From NCBI RefSeq assembly GCF_000735605.1, contig NZ_JPKG01000007.1:123045-187044 (forward strand): a stretch of 64,000 nucleotides of DNA. Direction: 5' to 3'. The DNA is from Allobosea sp. LC85. Its GTDB lineage: Bacteria > Pseudomonadota > Alphaproteobacteria > Rhizobiales > Beijerinckiaceae. The notes under the pieces are model-generated. The model ran no database searches, had not been told where the DNA came from, and saw only the letters and a program-made list of their open reading frames with translations. Shown one piece after another: positions 17,170 through 26,138 of this stretch (its first letter is position 1; every line of letters begins with the position of its first letter). The translations under genes and the position numbers were made by a program.

Positions 17170-18197
17170 ACACGCATAGTCCTGCTGACGGCGTGCATCT
17201 GACGCTCGCCCAGGTCGAGGCGCTGACGCGGCGCGTGCTGCTCGCCTGCGGCGTCGATCCACGCAACGAAGCGCCGATCACGGCCTCGGTCGTCGCGGCG
17301 GAAGCCGAGGGCGTGCACAGCCACGGCCTCGCACGCCTGCCGACCTATTGCGAGCACGCCCGCGTCGGCAAGATCGACGGCAAGGCGCGCCCGGTGCTCG
17401 ATAGTCCGAAGCCGGGCCTGGTCCGCGTCGATGCCAAGGCGGGTTTTGCCCATCCGGCGATCGATTTCGGCCTGCCGGCCTTGTGCGAGGCGGCAAAGGC
17501 GCAGGGCATTGCCGCGCTCGCCATCACCAACTCGTATAATTGCGGCGTGGTCGGCTATCATGTCGAGCGCATCGCCCAGAACGGGCTGCTGGCCTTAGGC
17601 TTCGTCAATGCCCCGGCCTCGATCGCGCCTGCGGGCGGTGCACGGCCGGTGTTCGGCACCAATCCGATCGCCTTTGCGGTGCCGCGTGCGGGACGCGAGC
17701 CGCTGGTGCTCGACCAGTCCTCCAGCGTCGTCGCCAAGAGCGAGATCGTCGTGCACCAGCAGCGCGGCGAGGCCATCCCGCTCGGCTGGGCGCTGGACAG
17801 GGACGGCAACCCGACGACCGATCCCAAGGCGGCGCTTGCCGGCGGTTCGATGGTCCCGTCCGGCGGCTACAAGGGCGCGGGCCTCGCCTTGATCGTCGAG
17901 ATCTTCGCAGCCTGGCTGACCGGAGCCAGCCTCTCGATCGATGCGTCCTCCTTCGCCGATAATCTCGGCGGCTCACCACGCACCGGCCAGTTCTTCATCG
18001 CGATCGACCCCGGCGAACTGGCGGGCGAGGGCGCCTCGTCCCGCCTCGAGCGCCTGTTCGATGCGGTGGCGGGCCAGCCAGGGGCTCGCCTGCCGGGCGA
18101 GCGTCGTGCCGCGGCCCGCGCCCGCACGGCGACCGGGGGCATCACCATTCCGCGCAAGCTCTTCGATACGATCGAGGCCTACGCCAGGCCGGCATAG
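17166..18197 (+). CDS. Ldh-family NAD(P)-dependent oxidoreductase (malate/L-lactate/sulfolactate type)
   Basis: A 343-aa member of the LDH2/MDH2 (type 2 malate/L-lactate dehydrogenase) family, which uses NAD(P)H in a fold unrelated to classical Rossmann dehydrogenases. Family features include the early HSHGLARLP motif with catalytic His, NCGVVGYHVERIA, GTNPIAFAVPR and the C-terminal PSGGYKGAGLALIVEI. Family members act on 2-hydroxyacids such as malate, ureidoglycolate, sulfolactate or 2,3-diketogulonate. Its tight coupling to HyuAB suggests it oxidises or reduces an acid released by ring opening. Confidence 0.88.
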   Translation: MNTHSPADGVHLTLAQVEALTRRVLLACGVDPRNEAPITASVVAAEAEGVHSHGLARLPTYCEHARVGKIDGKARPVLDSPKPGLVRVDAKAGFAHPAIDFGLPALCEAAKAQGIAALAITNSYNCGVVGYHVERIAQNGLLALGFVNAPASIAPAGGARPVFGTNPIAFAVPRAGREPLVLDQSSSVVAKSEIVVHQQRGEAIPLGWALDRDGNPTTDPKAALAGGSMVPSGGYKGAGLALIVEIFAAWLTGASLSIDASSFADNLGGSPRTGQFFIAIDPGELAGEGASSRLERLFDAVAGQPGARLPGERRAAARARTATGGITIPRKLFDTIEAYARPA

Positions 18198-18273
18198 GCC
18201 CTGCATGGGCGCGGCTTGCGCTCCGGCGCGGCCGCTCCCACACTCGAACGGCCAGGATCCGGGGGACAGGTTG

Positions 18274-19662
18274 ATGACACACCGCGTCACGGTCGGAGGG
18301 CATGTGCATGTCTTCGCCGATCTGAAGCAGTTGATGGCGAAGGCGACACCGCTCCGTTCCGGCGACATGCTGGCCGGCATTGCAGCCGCCAGCATGGAAG
18401 AGAACATGGCGGCGAAGATCGCGCTCGCTGACCTGCCCTTGCGAACCTTCCTCAGCGAAGCGCTGGTACCCTACGAGGAGGACGAGGTCACCCGTCTGAT
18501 CCTCGATACCCATGATGCGGCAGCCTTCTCACCGATCGCGTCGCTGACGGTTGGCGAGTTCCGCGACTGGCTCTGTTCGGAGAGGGCGACACCGGAGGTC
18601 CTGGCCGCCATCGCGCCGGGTGTGACGCCGGAAATGGCAGCCGCCGTCTCCAAGCTGATGCGCAACCAGGACCTCATCCTCGTTGCCCGAAAATGCCGGG
18701 TCGTCACGCGCTTCCGCGACACGATCGGCCTGCCCGGCACGATGGCGGTACGCCTGCAGCCGAACCACCCGACCGACGATGCCGCCGGCATCCTCGCCTC
18801 GACGATCGACGGGCTGCTCTATGGCTGCGGCGACGCCGTGATCGGCATCAACCCGGCGTCCGATTCCCTGCCGGTGCTCGGCGATCTCGTCCGCCTGCTC
18901 GACGAGTTGATCCGCCGCTTCGAGATTCCCACGCAAAGCTGCGTGCTGACCCATGTCACCAGTGCGATCGCGCTGATCGGGCAAGGCGCACCGGTCGATC
19001 TCGTCTTCCAGTCCGTCGCCGGCACGCAGAAGGCCAATGAATCCTTCGGCATTTCGCTGTCGGTGCTCAGGGAAGGCCTGGAGGCAGGGCGGTCGCTGAA
19101 GCGCGGCACCGTCGGCGACAACGTCATGTATTTCGAGACCGGCCAGGGCTCCGCGCTCTCGGCCGACGCCCATCACGGCGTCGACCAGCAGACACTGGAG
19201 GCGCGCGCCTATGCCGTCTGCCGGCCCTTCGAGCCGCTGCTGGTGAACACGGTCGTCGGCTTCATCGGCCCGGAATATCTCTATGACGGCAAGCAGATCA
19301 TTCGCGCCGGGCTGGAGGATCATTTTTGCGGCAAGCTCATGGGCGTGCCGTTGGGTTGCGACGTCTGCTACACCAACCATGCAGAGGCCGATCAGGACGA
19401 CATGGACACGCTCTTGACCCTGCTCGGCACCGCTGGTGTCAATTTCGTCATGGGAGTGCCCGGCGCCGACGACGTCATGCTGAATTACCAGTCCACCTCC
19501 TTCCATGATCAACTCTATATCCGCGAGGTGCTCGGGCTTCGGCGCGCGCCCGAGTTCGAGGCCTGGCTGCGGCGCATGGACATCACGGACGAGGCCGGGC
19601 GGTTGAGCAGCGGGCGGGGCGGGCAGGCCTTGCTGGCCGCGATGCAGGGGAAGGCGGCGTGA
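18274..19662 (+). CDS. eutB: Ethanolamine ammonia-lyase large subunit (EutB)
   Basis: A 462-aa EutB, the catalytic TIM-barrel subunit of adenosylcobalamin-dependent ethanolamine ammonia-lyase, which converts ethanolamine to acetaldehyde and ammonia. RVTVGGHVHVFADLKQLMAK at the N-terminus, MRNQDLILVARKCRVVT, VRLQPNHPTDD, YFETGQGSALSADAHHGVDQ and CDVCYTNHAEADQDDMDTL are all strongly family-like. ATG at 18274 follows GGGGGACAGG. The gene follows the hydantoinase operon after 76 bp and overlaps eutC by GTGA. No microcompartment or eutA reactivase gene is in the window. Confidence 0.95.
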   Translation: MTHRVTVGGHVHVFADLKQLMAKATPLRSGDMLAGIAAASMEENMAAKIALADLPLRTFLSEALVPYEEDEVTRLILDTHDAAAFSPIASLTVGEFRDWLCSERATPEVLAAIAPGVTPEMAAAVSKLMRNQDLILVARKCRVVTRFRDTIGLPGTMAVRLQPNHPTDDAAGILASTIDGLLYGCGDAVIGINPASDSLPVLGDLVRLLDELIRRFEIPTQSCVLTHVTSAIALIGQGAPVDLVFQSVAGTQKANESFGISLSVLREGLEAGRSLKRGTVGDNVMYFETGQGSALSADAHHGVDQQTLEARAYAVCRPFEPLLVNTVVGFIGPEYLYDGKQIIRAGLEDHFCGKLMGVPLGCDVCYTNHAEADQDDMDTLLTLLGTAGVNFVMGVPGADDVMLNYQSTSFHDQLYIREVLGLRRAPEFEAWLRRMDITDEAGRLSSGRGGQALLAAMQGKAA

Positions 19663-20456
19663 GCGGCGACGACATGCTCCCGCCCGACGAGCGCTGGGCC
19701 GCGCTGACGCGGCTGACGCCGGCCCGCATCGCGCTCGGCCGTGCGGGAGCCTCCCTGCCGACGCGTGAGGTCCTGCGCTTCGGCCTTGCCCATGCGCAGG
19801 CGCGCGACGCGGTTCATATCCCGTTCCGCCCCGAGGAGGTCGCGGCCGATCTCGCAGCACTCGCGCTGGAGACGGTGCAGGTTGAGAGCGCTGCGCCCTC
19901 GCGTGATCTCTATCTGCGGCGGCCCGATCTCGGCCGGCGCCTCTCTCCCGAGGGGCAGGCGGTGCTGGCAGCCCGGCGTGGTGCGTTCGATTTCGCCTTC
20001 GTCGTCGCCGATGGCCTGTCCTCGACCGCAGTCCAGCAGAATGCCGCGCCGCTCATCGCCGCCATGCTGCCATTCCTGAAGCAGCAGGATCTGAAACTCG
20101 CGCCGGTCGTGATCGCGAGCCAGGCGCGCGTCGCGCTGGGCGACGAGGCGGCCGAGGCGCTGGGCGCACGCCTCGTCGCGGTGCTGATCGGCGAGCGACC
20201 CGGCCTGTCCTCGCCGGATTCGCTTGGGGCCTATCTCACCTTCGCGCCACGGCGCGGACTCAGCGACGCCATGCGCAACTGCGTCTCGAACATCCGCCCG
20301 GGCGGGCTCACCTTCGAACACGCTGCCTTCAAGCTGGCCTGGCTCGCGCGGCAAGCGCTCAGGCGCGCGCTGACGGGTGTCGATCTCAAGGACGAGAGCG
20401 AGCTTGCCCTGGTATCGGGCGAGGGAGCGAGCCGGCTCCCGATCGCGTCGAAATGA
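19659..20456 (+). CDS. eutC: Ethanolamine ammonia-lyase small subunit (EutC)
   Basis: A 265-aa EutC, which together with EutB binds the cobalamin cofactor. Residues with ARIALGRAGASLPT, AHAQARDAVH, VVADGLSSTAVQQNA and CVSNIRPGGL match the family. The GTG start overlaps the eutB stop by 4 nt, the usual arrangement for translational coupling. Length is ordinary for a non-microcompartment EutC. It closes this operon; a short hairpin follows. Confidence 0.95.
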   Translation: MSGDDMLPPDERWAALTRLTPARIALGRAGASLPTREVLRFGLAHAQARDAVHIPFRPEEVAADLAALALETVQVESAAPSRDLYLRRPDLGRRLSPEGQAVLAARRGAFDFAFVVADGLSSTAVQQNAAPLIAAMLPFLKQQDLKLAPVVIASQARVALGDEAAEALGARLVAVLIGERPGLSSPDSLGAYLTFAPRRGLSDAMRNCVSNIRPGGLTFEHAAFKLAWLARQALRRALTGVDLKDESELALVSGEGASRLPIASK

Positions 20457-20472
20457 AGCGGCCGTGAGATCA

Positions 20473-20487
20473 GCCTGCTCCGCAGGC
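20473..20487 (+). terminator. Short hairpin after eutC
   Basis: GCCTGC-TCC-GCAGGC forms a perfect 6-bp stem 17 nt past the eutC stop, in the 98-bp convergent gap before the GMC oxidoreductase. No T-run follows, so an intrinsic terminator is only possible. Confidence 0.35.
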
Positions 20488-20554
20488 AAGCAGTCCTGGA
20501 GGCCGATTGAGCGCCCATGCCGGGCTGACGGCCGACCCCCGCTCGGCGATGACG

Positions 20555-22183
20555 TCAACGCCCTCGGGCATCGTCCCGGATCATCTGGGCGCCCTTTTCC
20601 GCGATCATCATCGTCGGGGCGGCGGTATTTCCCGAGGTGATGCGCGGCATGGCCGAAGCGTCGATGACCCGCAGGCCGTCGACGCCGCGCAGGCGCAGGC
20701 GTTCGTCGAGCACGGCGCCGGCATCGTCGTCGCGTCCCATCCTGGCGGTTCCGGCGGGGTGGAAGATCGTGGTGCCGAGCCGGCCCGCTGCCTCCAGAAG
20801 TTCCGCATCCGACGTCACCGAGGGACCAGGCACATGTTCCTGGGGCTTGAAACATGCGAGCGGCTGCTGCGCGACGATGCGGCGCGCGAGCTTCAGCGCA
20901 TCGACCGCGACCTGCTTGTCTTCATCCGTTGCGAGATAGTTCGGCGAGATCGCGGGAGCGTCGCTGGCGTCGGTGCTCTTCAGATGCACGCTGCCACGGC
21001 TCGAAGGTCTCAGGTTGCAGACACTGGCGGTGAAGGCGCCGAACGGGTGCAGCCCATCGCCCCATTTATCGAGCGAGAGCGGCTGGAAATGGAATTCGAG
21101 ATTGGCCGTGGCGTAGTCCGGCGAGGATTTGGCGAAGGCGCCGACCTGCGACGGCGCCATGGTCAGCGGCCCGGTGCGCAGCGCTGCATATTCCAGCGCC
21201 ATCAGCGGCCTGCGCCAGAGTTTGGCGTAGTCGCTGTTGAGCGTGCGCACGCCCTCCACCTTGTAGACAGGCCTGATCTGCAAATGGTCCTGCAGGTTCT
21301 CGCCGACGCCCGGCAGATGGCGCTGCGTTTCGATGCCCAGAGCCTGAAGCCGCTCGCCGTCGCCGATGCCTGATCGTTCGAGAATGGCGGGTGAGCCGAC
21401 CGCGCCGGCGCTCAGCACGACTTCGCCGGGGACCTCCACCCGCAGCTTCTCACCCTGATGGATGAACTCGACCGCACGGGCGCGACCGTCTTCGATGATG
21501 ATGCGCTCGACCAGCACATGGGTTTCCAACCGGATATTGGAGCGGCCCAGCGCCGGAACCAGGAAGGCGCGATAGGAACTCACCCGCCGGCCGCGCTTCT
21601 GGTTGACCTGGAAATAGGCCGACCCTTCATTGTCGCCGGTGTTGAAGTCGTCGATCTTGGCGATGCCCGCCGCCTGCGCCGCGTCGCGGACGGCATCGAG
21701 AATCGCCCAGCGCACGCGCGGGTTCTCGACGCGCCACTCACCGCCGGAGCGATGCAATCCGCCGGCCGGCGGCGCGATATGGTCCTCGTGCTTGAGGAAA
21801 TAGGGCAGTACGTCGTCCCAGCTCCAGCCCTGCAGGCCGAGTTGCCGCCAGCCGTCATAATCGGCCGCCTGACCGCGCATGTAGATCATCGCGTTGATTG
21901 CCGAGCAGCCGCCGACGACCTTGCCGCGCGGATAGGCCAGCGCCCGCCCGCCCAGGCCCGCCTGCGGCTCGGTCTGGAACAGCCAGTCGGCACGCGGATT
22001 GCCGATCGCGTAGAGATAGCCGACCGGGACGTGGAACCAGATCCAGTCGTCCATGCCGCCGGCTTCCAGCACCAGCACGCGTTTGGATGGATCGGCCGAC
22101 AGCCGGTTCGCGAGCAGGCAGCCCGCCGACCCGGCACCGATCACGACATAGTCGAAAGTGCCGATATTCCTGCGATCAGACAT
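20555..22183 (-). CDS. GMC-family FAD oxidoreductase (choline dehydrogenase-like)
   Basis: A 542-aa glucose-methanol-choline oxidoreductase. The N-terminal FAD site reads DYVVIGAGSAGCLLANRL and ends in LVLEAGG; GMC signature 1 is YPRGKVVGGCSAINAMIYMR, signature 2 is GEVVLSAGAVGSPAILERSG, and the C-terminus has HPAGTARMG and SGNTAAPTMMIAEKGA. It oxidises an alcohol to an aldehyde or acid. ATG at 22183 gives the family start; an extension to 22216 is unsupported. Convergent to eutC, it may act on an amino alcohol or related compound, but nothing in the sequence fixes the substrate. Confidence 0.92.
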   Translation of the reverse strand: MSDRRNIGTFDYVVIGAGSAGCLLANRLSADPSKRVLVLEAGGMDDWIWFHVPVGYLYAIGNPRADWLFQTEPQAGLGGRALAYPRGKVVGGCSAINAMIYMRGQAADYDGWRQLGLQGWSWDDVLPYFLKHEDHIAPPAGGLHRSGGEWRVENPRVRWAILDAVRDAAQAAGIAKIDDFNTGDNEGSAYFQVNQKRGRRVSSYRAFLVPALGRSNIRLETHVLVERIIIEDGRARAVEFIHQGEKLRVEVPGEVVLSAGAVGSPAILERSGIGDGERLQALGIETQRHLPGVGENLQDHLQIRPVYKVEGVRTLNSDYAKLWRRPLMALEYAALRTGPLTMAPSQVGAFAKSSPDYATANLEFHFQPLSLDKWGDGLHPFGAFTASVCNLRPSSRGSVHLKSTDASDAPAISPNYLATDEDKQVAVDALKLARRIVAQQPLACFKPQEHVPGPSVTSDAELLEAAGRLGTTIFHPAGTARMGRDDDAGAVLDERLRLRGVDGLRVIDASAMPRITSGNTAAPTMMIAEKGAQMIRDDARGR

Positions 22184-22301
22184 GGCGTCCTGCTGGCAAA
22201 AGGGAGGCGCGGGCATTGCCGCCCTTCAGGAGCGGCGTCCGAACCATCGAGAAGACCGAAGGAAAAGCCAAGCCCCGGCGTACGGCGCTCCGTTTGGGCA
22301 A

Positions 22302-22317
22302 AGGCGCGCATGCGCCT
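22302..22317 (-). terminator. Hairpin after the GntR gene
   Basis: AGGCGC-GCAT-GCGCCT forms a perfect 6-bp stem immediately past the stop codon of the GntR-type gene, followed on the minus strand by TTTGCC. A weak intrinsic terminator is plausible. Confidence 0.4.
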
Positions 22318-23232
22318 CTAGTTCTGATTGTGCCAGTCCTGTGCCGCCTGGCTCAGATGGGCCGAGAGCAGGGCGACGGCGCGCGGGCGATCGCCTGCCG
22401 CAAGGGCATCGAGGATGGCGAGATGATCCTCGCAGGACTGCTTGATCTGCTCGGGGGTCAATTGCGGGAAATCGACGAACTGATGCATGCGACGCAATGC
22501 ATTCTGGCGCTTGACCGCCTGCAGGAAGAAGCGGTTGCGCGACCAGGAGGCGAGCGTCTCATGGAATTCTGCATTCACCTGGAACCACATGTCCGGGGCG
22601 ATCTCGGAGGCGGGCTTGCGCATCAGCGCTTCATGCGCATTGCGCATCCGTTCAAGGGTGGCGCCATCGACGCGATAATCGGGCTGGCTGAGCGCCGCGG
22701 TCTCGACTGCCTCGCGGAAAGCATAGCTCTCGATGATGGCCTGCGGGTTATCCAGGCTTTCCGAGAACTGCCAGCCATGGCCGCGCTGGCGCTGGACGAT
22801 TCCTTCGGCCGAGAGGCGCAGCAAGGCGCGCCGCAAATCGCCACGCGATGCGCCGAAATGCGCGAGCAAGGCGTTCTCGGTCACCGATAGCGGGATCAGG
22901 CCCGCGGCCCGGTCGTTCAGGATCTTCCGGTAGAGTTCCTTGCCGCCGGCGGCATCATTGCTGCATTCCGCGATGACCGCGGCATCGATCGGGCGGTTGA
23001 GCTTGAAGCCCGAGCCGAGGACCCGCCGCAGGATGCCGCGTTCGCTGAGATCGATCAGGGCGCGGCGCACAGGCGTTCGCGAAACGCCCAGGCGCGCGGC
23101 CAGTGGCTTTTCCCCGACCGGGGCATCGACCGCCCATCCTTCGTCCCGACCGAGCCGCAGGATGTCACCAATGATTTCGCGATGCAGTCCGCTCGACACG
23201 TGGGCGTCTCCGAAGCTTCCCTTTCTTGCCAT
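22318..23232 (-). CDS. GntR/FCD-type regulator with two winged-helix domains
   Basis: A 304-aa regulator. Residues about 15-75 form a GntR winged HTH (KPLAARLGVSRTPVRRALID, ERGILRRVLGSGFKL). A second winged HTH follows at about 90-155 (ENALLAHFGASRGDLRRALL, AEGIVQRQRGHGWQF), then an all-helical FCD effector domain (about 165-300, with FHETLASWSRNRF). Standard GntR/FCD proteins have one HTH and about 220-250 aa. ATG at 23232 is taken; longer in-frame codons upstream run antisense through the hydrolase gene. It is divergent from the C45 hydrolase with 63 bp between, and likely controls it. Confidence 0.88.
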   Translation of the reverse strand: MARKGSFGDAHVSSGLHREIIGDILRLGRDEGWAVDAPVGEKPLAARLGVSRTPVRRALIDLSERGILRRVLGSGFKLNRPIDAAVIAECSNDAAGGKELYRKILNDRAAGLIPLSVTENALLAHFGASRGDLRRALLRLSAEGIVQRQRGHGWQFSESLDNPQAIIESYAFREAVETAALSQPDYRVDGATLERMRNAHEALMRKPASEIAPDMWFQVNAEFHETLASWSRNRFFLQAVKRQNALRRMHQFVDFPQLTPEQIKQSCEDHLAILDALAAGDRPRAVALLSAHLSQAAQDWHNQN

Positions 23233-23233
23233 T

Positions 23234-23294
23234 GACAATAAGGTTTGGCGATGGTCCAGTGTATATAATTCAATTAAAAAACACAGAGCCTGTG
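23234..23294. promoter_or_regulatory. Promoter between GntR and C45 hydrolase
   Basis: The 63-bp divergent gap is very AT-rich. A perfect -10 TATAAT lies at 23264-23269, 27 bp before the hydrolase ATG, with no good -35 at the expected distance, as in activator-dependent promoters. CACAG-AGC-CTGTG at 23282-23294 is a perfect small dyad directly before the start codon. GACAAT at 23234-23239 matches half of the dyad before the aminotransferase gene. Confidence 0.5.
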
Positions 23295-23295
23295 G

Positions 23296-24447
23296 ATGAT
23301 TGCGCCATTTCCCTTCGTCTCGGTGTCTGGGTCGCCCTATGAACGAGGGCGGCAGCATGGTGCGGCAGTTGCGGATCGCGTGCATCGCAGCGCAGGTTTC
23401 TATGCCGGCCAACTCGACAAGCTCGGATCGCAACCAGGTGAACGTGAAGCGTTGATCGCCGAGTTCAGTCGCGGCATCGCGGCCTTCGACGAGGCCTATC
23501 TCGAGGAAATGCGCGGCATCGCCGACGGGGCCGGACTCGACCTCTCGGCGATCATCATGATCAATGCACGGACGGAGATCGTCGCCAAGGCACGCCTGCT
23601 CGCCTCTCGCCCCATCGATGAGGATGACGAGGACGAGGAGAAGATGGCTGATGGCTGCACGGGCGCCATCATCCTGCCGGAGCGAAGCTGGAGCGGGGGC
23701 ATCATCCAGGGCCAGAACTGGGACTGGCAGCCGGAATGCGCCGAGACCGCGATCGTGTTGCGTGTGCGCCGGCAGGACGGTCCCGATCTGCTCACCTTCG
23801 TCGAGGCGGGCGGTCTCGGTCGCCACGGCATGAACGAGGCCGGCATCTGCGTGACCGGCAATTATCTGCGCAGTGACCGTGACTACCGCCAGGAAGGCGT
23901 TCCGCTCGCTTTGGTTCGCCGCAAGGCGCTGGAGCAGGAGCACCTGGCGCTGGCGATGAAGGTCGTGGCGACCACGCCGAAGGCCTGTTCGACCAATATG
24001 ATGCTGAGCCAGGATCGCGGTTTTGCCATCGATCTCGAATGCGCCCCGGACGAGGCCTTTCCGGTCTATCCGGAAAATGGACTGATCGTGCACGCGAATC
24101 ACTGGATCAGTCCGGTGGCGCTCACCAAGCTGCGCGATACCGGCTTCAACTCGTCGCCTGACAGTCACTACCGCGACTGGCGCGTCAGGCGACTGCTGAG
24201 CAAGCCGCAGCGTTTCCTGACGCGGGAGGATCTGAAGGCCGCACTCTTCGACGACTTCCTGTCGCCCTATGCCGTCTGTCGCCCGCCACGGGCCGGAGCG
24301 ACCGGCGACCTGACGGCCAGCGTCGCGATGATTGTGATGGAGCCTGCGCTTGGCATCATGGAAGTGGCGCCGATGCCCGCGCTCAACCGACACTTCACCC
24401 GCTACAGCCTTTCCGGCGATCCGGTCGCCGTCGCGGCTGCGGCCTGA
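23296..24447 (+). CDS. C45-family autoproteolytic amidohydrolase/acyltransferase, paralog 1
   Basis: A 383-aa N-terminal-nucleophile hydrolase related to fungal acyl-CoA:6-aminopenicillanate acyltransferase (peptidase family C45). SGSPYERGRQHG near the N-terminus and EEMRGIADGAG are typical. Gly120-Cys121 in ADGCTGAI is the expected self-cleavage site; Cys121 would be the new N-terminal nucleophile. GQNWDWQPECAETAIVLRV and ANHWISPVALTK are also characteristic. There is no signal peptide. It is followed 24 nt later by a binding protein gene, suggesting hydrolysis of an imported N-acyl or peptide-like amide. A near-copy lies at 28561-29703. Confidence 0.88.
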   Translation: MIAPFPFVSVSGSPYERGRQHGAAVADRVHRSAGFYAGQLDKLGSQPGEREALIAEFSRGIAAFDEAYLEEMRGIADGAGLDLSAIIMINARTEIVAKARLLASRPIDEDDEDEEKMADGCTGAIILPERSWSGGIIQGQNWDWQPECAETAIVLRVRRQDGPDLLTFVEAGGLGRHGMNEAGICVTGNYLRSDRDYRQEGVPLALVRRKALEQEHLALAMKVVATTPKACSTNMMLSQDRGFAIDLECAPDEAFPVYPENGLIVHANHWISPVALTKLRDTGFNSSPDSHYRDWRVRRLLSKPQRFLTREDLKAALFDDFLSPYAVCRPPRAGATGDLTASVAMIVMEPALGIMEVAPMPALNRHFTRYSLSGDPVAVAAAA

Positions 24448-24471
24448 CACGGGGCTGGGAGGTCCTTGTTC

Positions 24472-26025
24472 ATGAGACGTACTTCACGTGCCCGCATCGT
24501 GACGGCAGTGCTGCTTGCAGCGCTGGCGAGCGCCCCGGTCGCCGCGCAAACCCTGACCATTGCCCTCAAGGCCGACATTCGCGGCACGAATCCCGGCGTC
24601 AACCGCGACGACGATACTGACGCCGTAACCCTGCACATGGTCGAAGGGCTGGTCGCCTATCGCGAAGGCGGCACGGTCGGCCCCATGCTGGCCGAGAAGG
24701 TCGAGACCTCTCCGGACGGGTTGAGCTACACCTTCGAACTGCGCAAGGGACTGACCTTCCACAACGGCGCGCCGCTGACGGCCGCGGACGTCGTCTGGAG
24801 CTGGCAGCGCTATATGGATCCGAAGACGGAATGGCGTTGTCTTGCCGATTTCGACGGCCGCAACGGGCTGAAGGTCGAGGCGGTCGAAGCCGTATCGCCA
24901 ACCACGGTGCGGATGCGGATCAACGAGCCCAATGCGCTCTTCCTGTTCTCGCTCGCGCGCACCGATTGCGGCAGCGCCGCGGTGATTCACAAGGATTCAC
25001 TCAATCCGGACGGGTCGTGGAAGGCGCCGGTCGGAACCGGACCGTTCAAGTTCGGCGAGTGGCGGCGGGGCCAGCAGATCAGCCTGACCCGTTTCGAGGG
25101 CTACCAGTCGCTTGCAGGCGGCCTCGACGGCTTTGCCGGCAGCAAGCGGCCGCTCGTCCCGGAGGTCAGGTTCCTGGTCGTTCCGGACGCCGCCTCGGTG
25201 AAGGCCGGCCTGATCGCAGGCCAGATCGACATCGCCGAAGTGCTGGGCTCGGATGTAGCCGAGCTGAAGAAGGCTCCCGGCATTACGGTCCAGACCGCAA
25301 CCACGGCGGCGCGCCACGCACTTCTCTTCCAGACCAATGACCCGGTCTTCAGGACGCCGGCAATGCGCCGGGCGCTGGCGGCGGCCATCGATTTCCGCCA
25401 GCTCGTCGCAATCGTTTCCGATCTCGGCGTGCAGCCGAACAACTCCACCATCCATGCCAAGTCGGCCTATCACAGCGACGTGCAGAACCTCTCGCACGGC
25501 TACGATCCGGCGCGCGCGAAGAAGCTTCTCATCGAGGCCGGCTACAAGGGCGAGCGGTTGAAGATCACCACCAATAACCGCAAATCGGCGCCGAGCTTCA
25601 ACATCGCTGTCGTGCTGCAGTCGATGTTCCAGGCTGTCGGCATCAACTCGGACATCGATGTCGTGGAGTGGGCGACCCATATGGATCGCTTCCTCAAGGG
25701 CAATTACCAGCTGATGGTTCATTCCTACTCGGCGCGGCTCGACCCGGCGCTGAGCTTCGAGCATTTCACCGGTCCGAAGGCGAACCAGCCGCGCAAGGTC
25801 TGGGACGATCCCGCCGTGATCGCGCTGCTCGACAAGGCCTCGAAGATCGAGAGCCCGGCCGAGCGTCAGGAGATCTTTGACGAGTTGCACAAGCGGATGA
25901 TCGACGACGTGCCGCTGGTGATGCTGTTCAACTCGATCGAAGCCTGGGCCTCGACCGCGCGCGTCTCCGGTTTCGTGCCATGGGAGTCGCGCGCGCGGGC
26001 CTGGGAGGTCGCGATCAAGTCCTGA
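24472..26025 (+). CDS. ABC substrate-binding protein family 5, receptor 1 of 4
   Basis: A 517-aa periplasmic receptor with a Sec signal peptide (about residues 1-25, ending APVAAQ). It shares with the receptors at 29778, 33138 and 34772 a distinctive N-terminal signature, ADIRGTNPGVNRDDDTDAV, and later MDPKTEWRCLADFDGRNGLK. ATG at 24472 has GGGAGG 9 nt upstream; a TTG at 24466 is less likely. No permease or ATPase follows, so it probably serves the DppBC-DF transporter at 36354-39771. The composite repeat after the stop may terminate transcription. Confidence 0.92.
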   Translation: MRRTSRARIVTAVLLAALASAPVAAQTLTIALKADIRGTNPGVNRDDDTDAVTLHMVEGLVAYREGGTVGPMLAEKVETSPDGLSYTFELRKGLTFHNGAPLTAADVVWSWQRYMDPKTEWRCLADFDGRNGLKVEAVEAVSPTTVRMRINEPNALFLFSLARTDCGSAAVIHKDSLNPDGSWKAPVGTGPFKFGEWRRGQQISLTRFEGYQSLAGGLDGFAGSKRPLVPEVRFLVVPDAASVKAGLIAGQIDIAEVLGSDVAELKKAPGITVQTATTAARHALLFQTNDPVFRTPAMRRALAAAIDFRQLVAIVSDLGVQPNNSTIHAKSAYHSDVQNLSHGYDPARAKKLLIEAGYKGERLKITTNNRKSAPSFNIAVVLQSMFQAVGINSDIDVVEWATHMDRFLKGNYQLMVHSYSARLDPALSFEHFTGPKANQPRKVWDDPAVIALLDKASKIESPAERQEIFDELHKRMIDDVPLVMLFNSIEAWASTARVSGFVPWESRARAWEVAIKS

Positions 26026-26039
26026 GGAACTGCGGCACG

Positions 26040-26137
26040 AGATCATCGGGCCGGATATCGCATCCGGCTCAATGATCTAACCCTCTAGGCTTGCATCAAC
26101 TTGTCCGAAAACCGCAATTCACGTCTCGGGCCGATGC
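26040..26137. repeat. Composite palindromic repeat, copy 1
   Basis: Two modules lie between the convergent receptor and aminotransferase genes. Module A (26040-26078) has 17-bp arms, AGATCATCGGGCCGGAT and its near-complement with two transitions, around a 5-nt loop. Module B (26093-26137) begins GCATC and ends GATGC with CCGAAAACCGCAATTC inside. The same pair occurs in inverted order at 59522-59619, and module B with a deleted module A at 57421-57490. It resembles mosaic intergenic palindromes known from Rhizobiales. Confidence 0.8.
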
Positions 26138-26138
26138 A

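Noticed and set aside
18198..18273. Cobalamin riboswitch before eutB
   Set aside because: The 76-bp gap is too short and lacks the B12-box; only a small GCCC/GGGC stem is seen.
23233..24450. Upstream extension of the GntR gene to 710 codons
   Set aside because: The extra part is antisense to the C45 hydrolase; the GntR domain begins right after the ATG at 23232.
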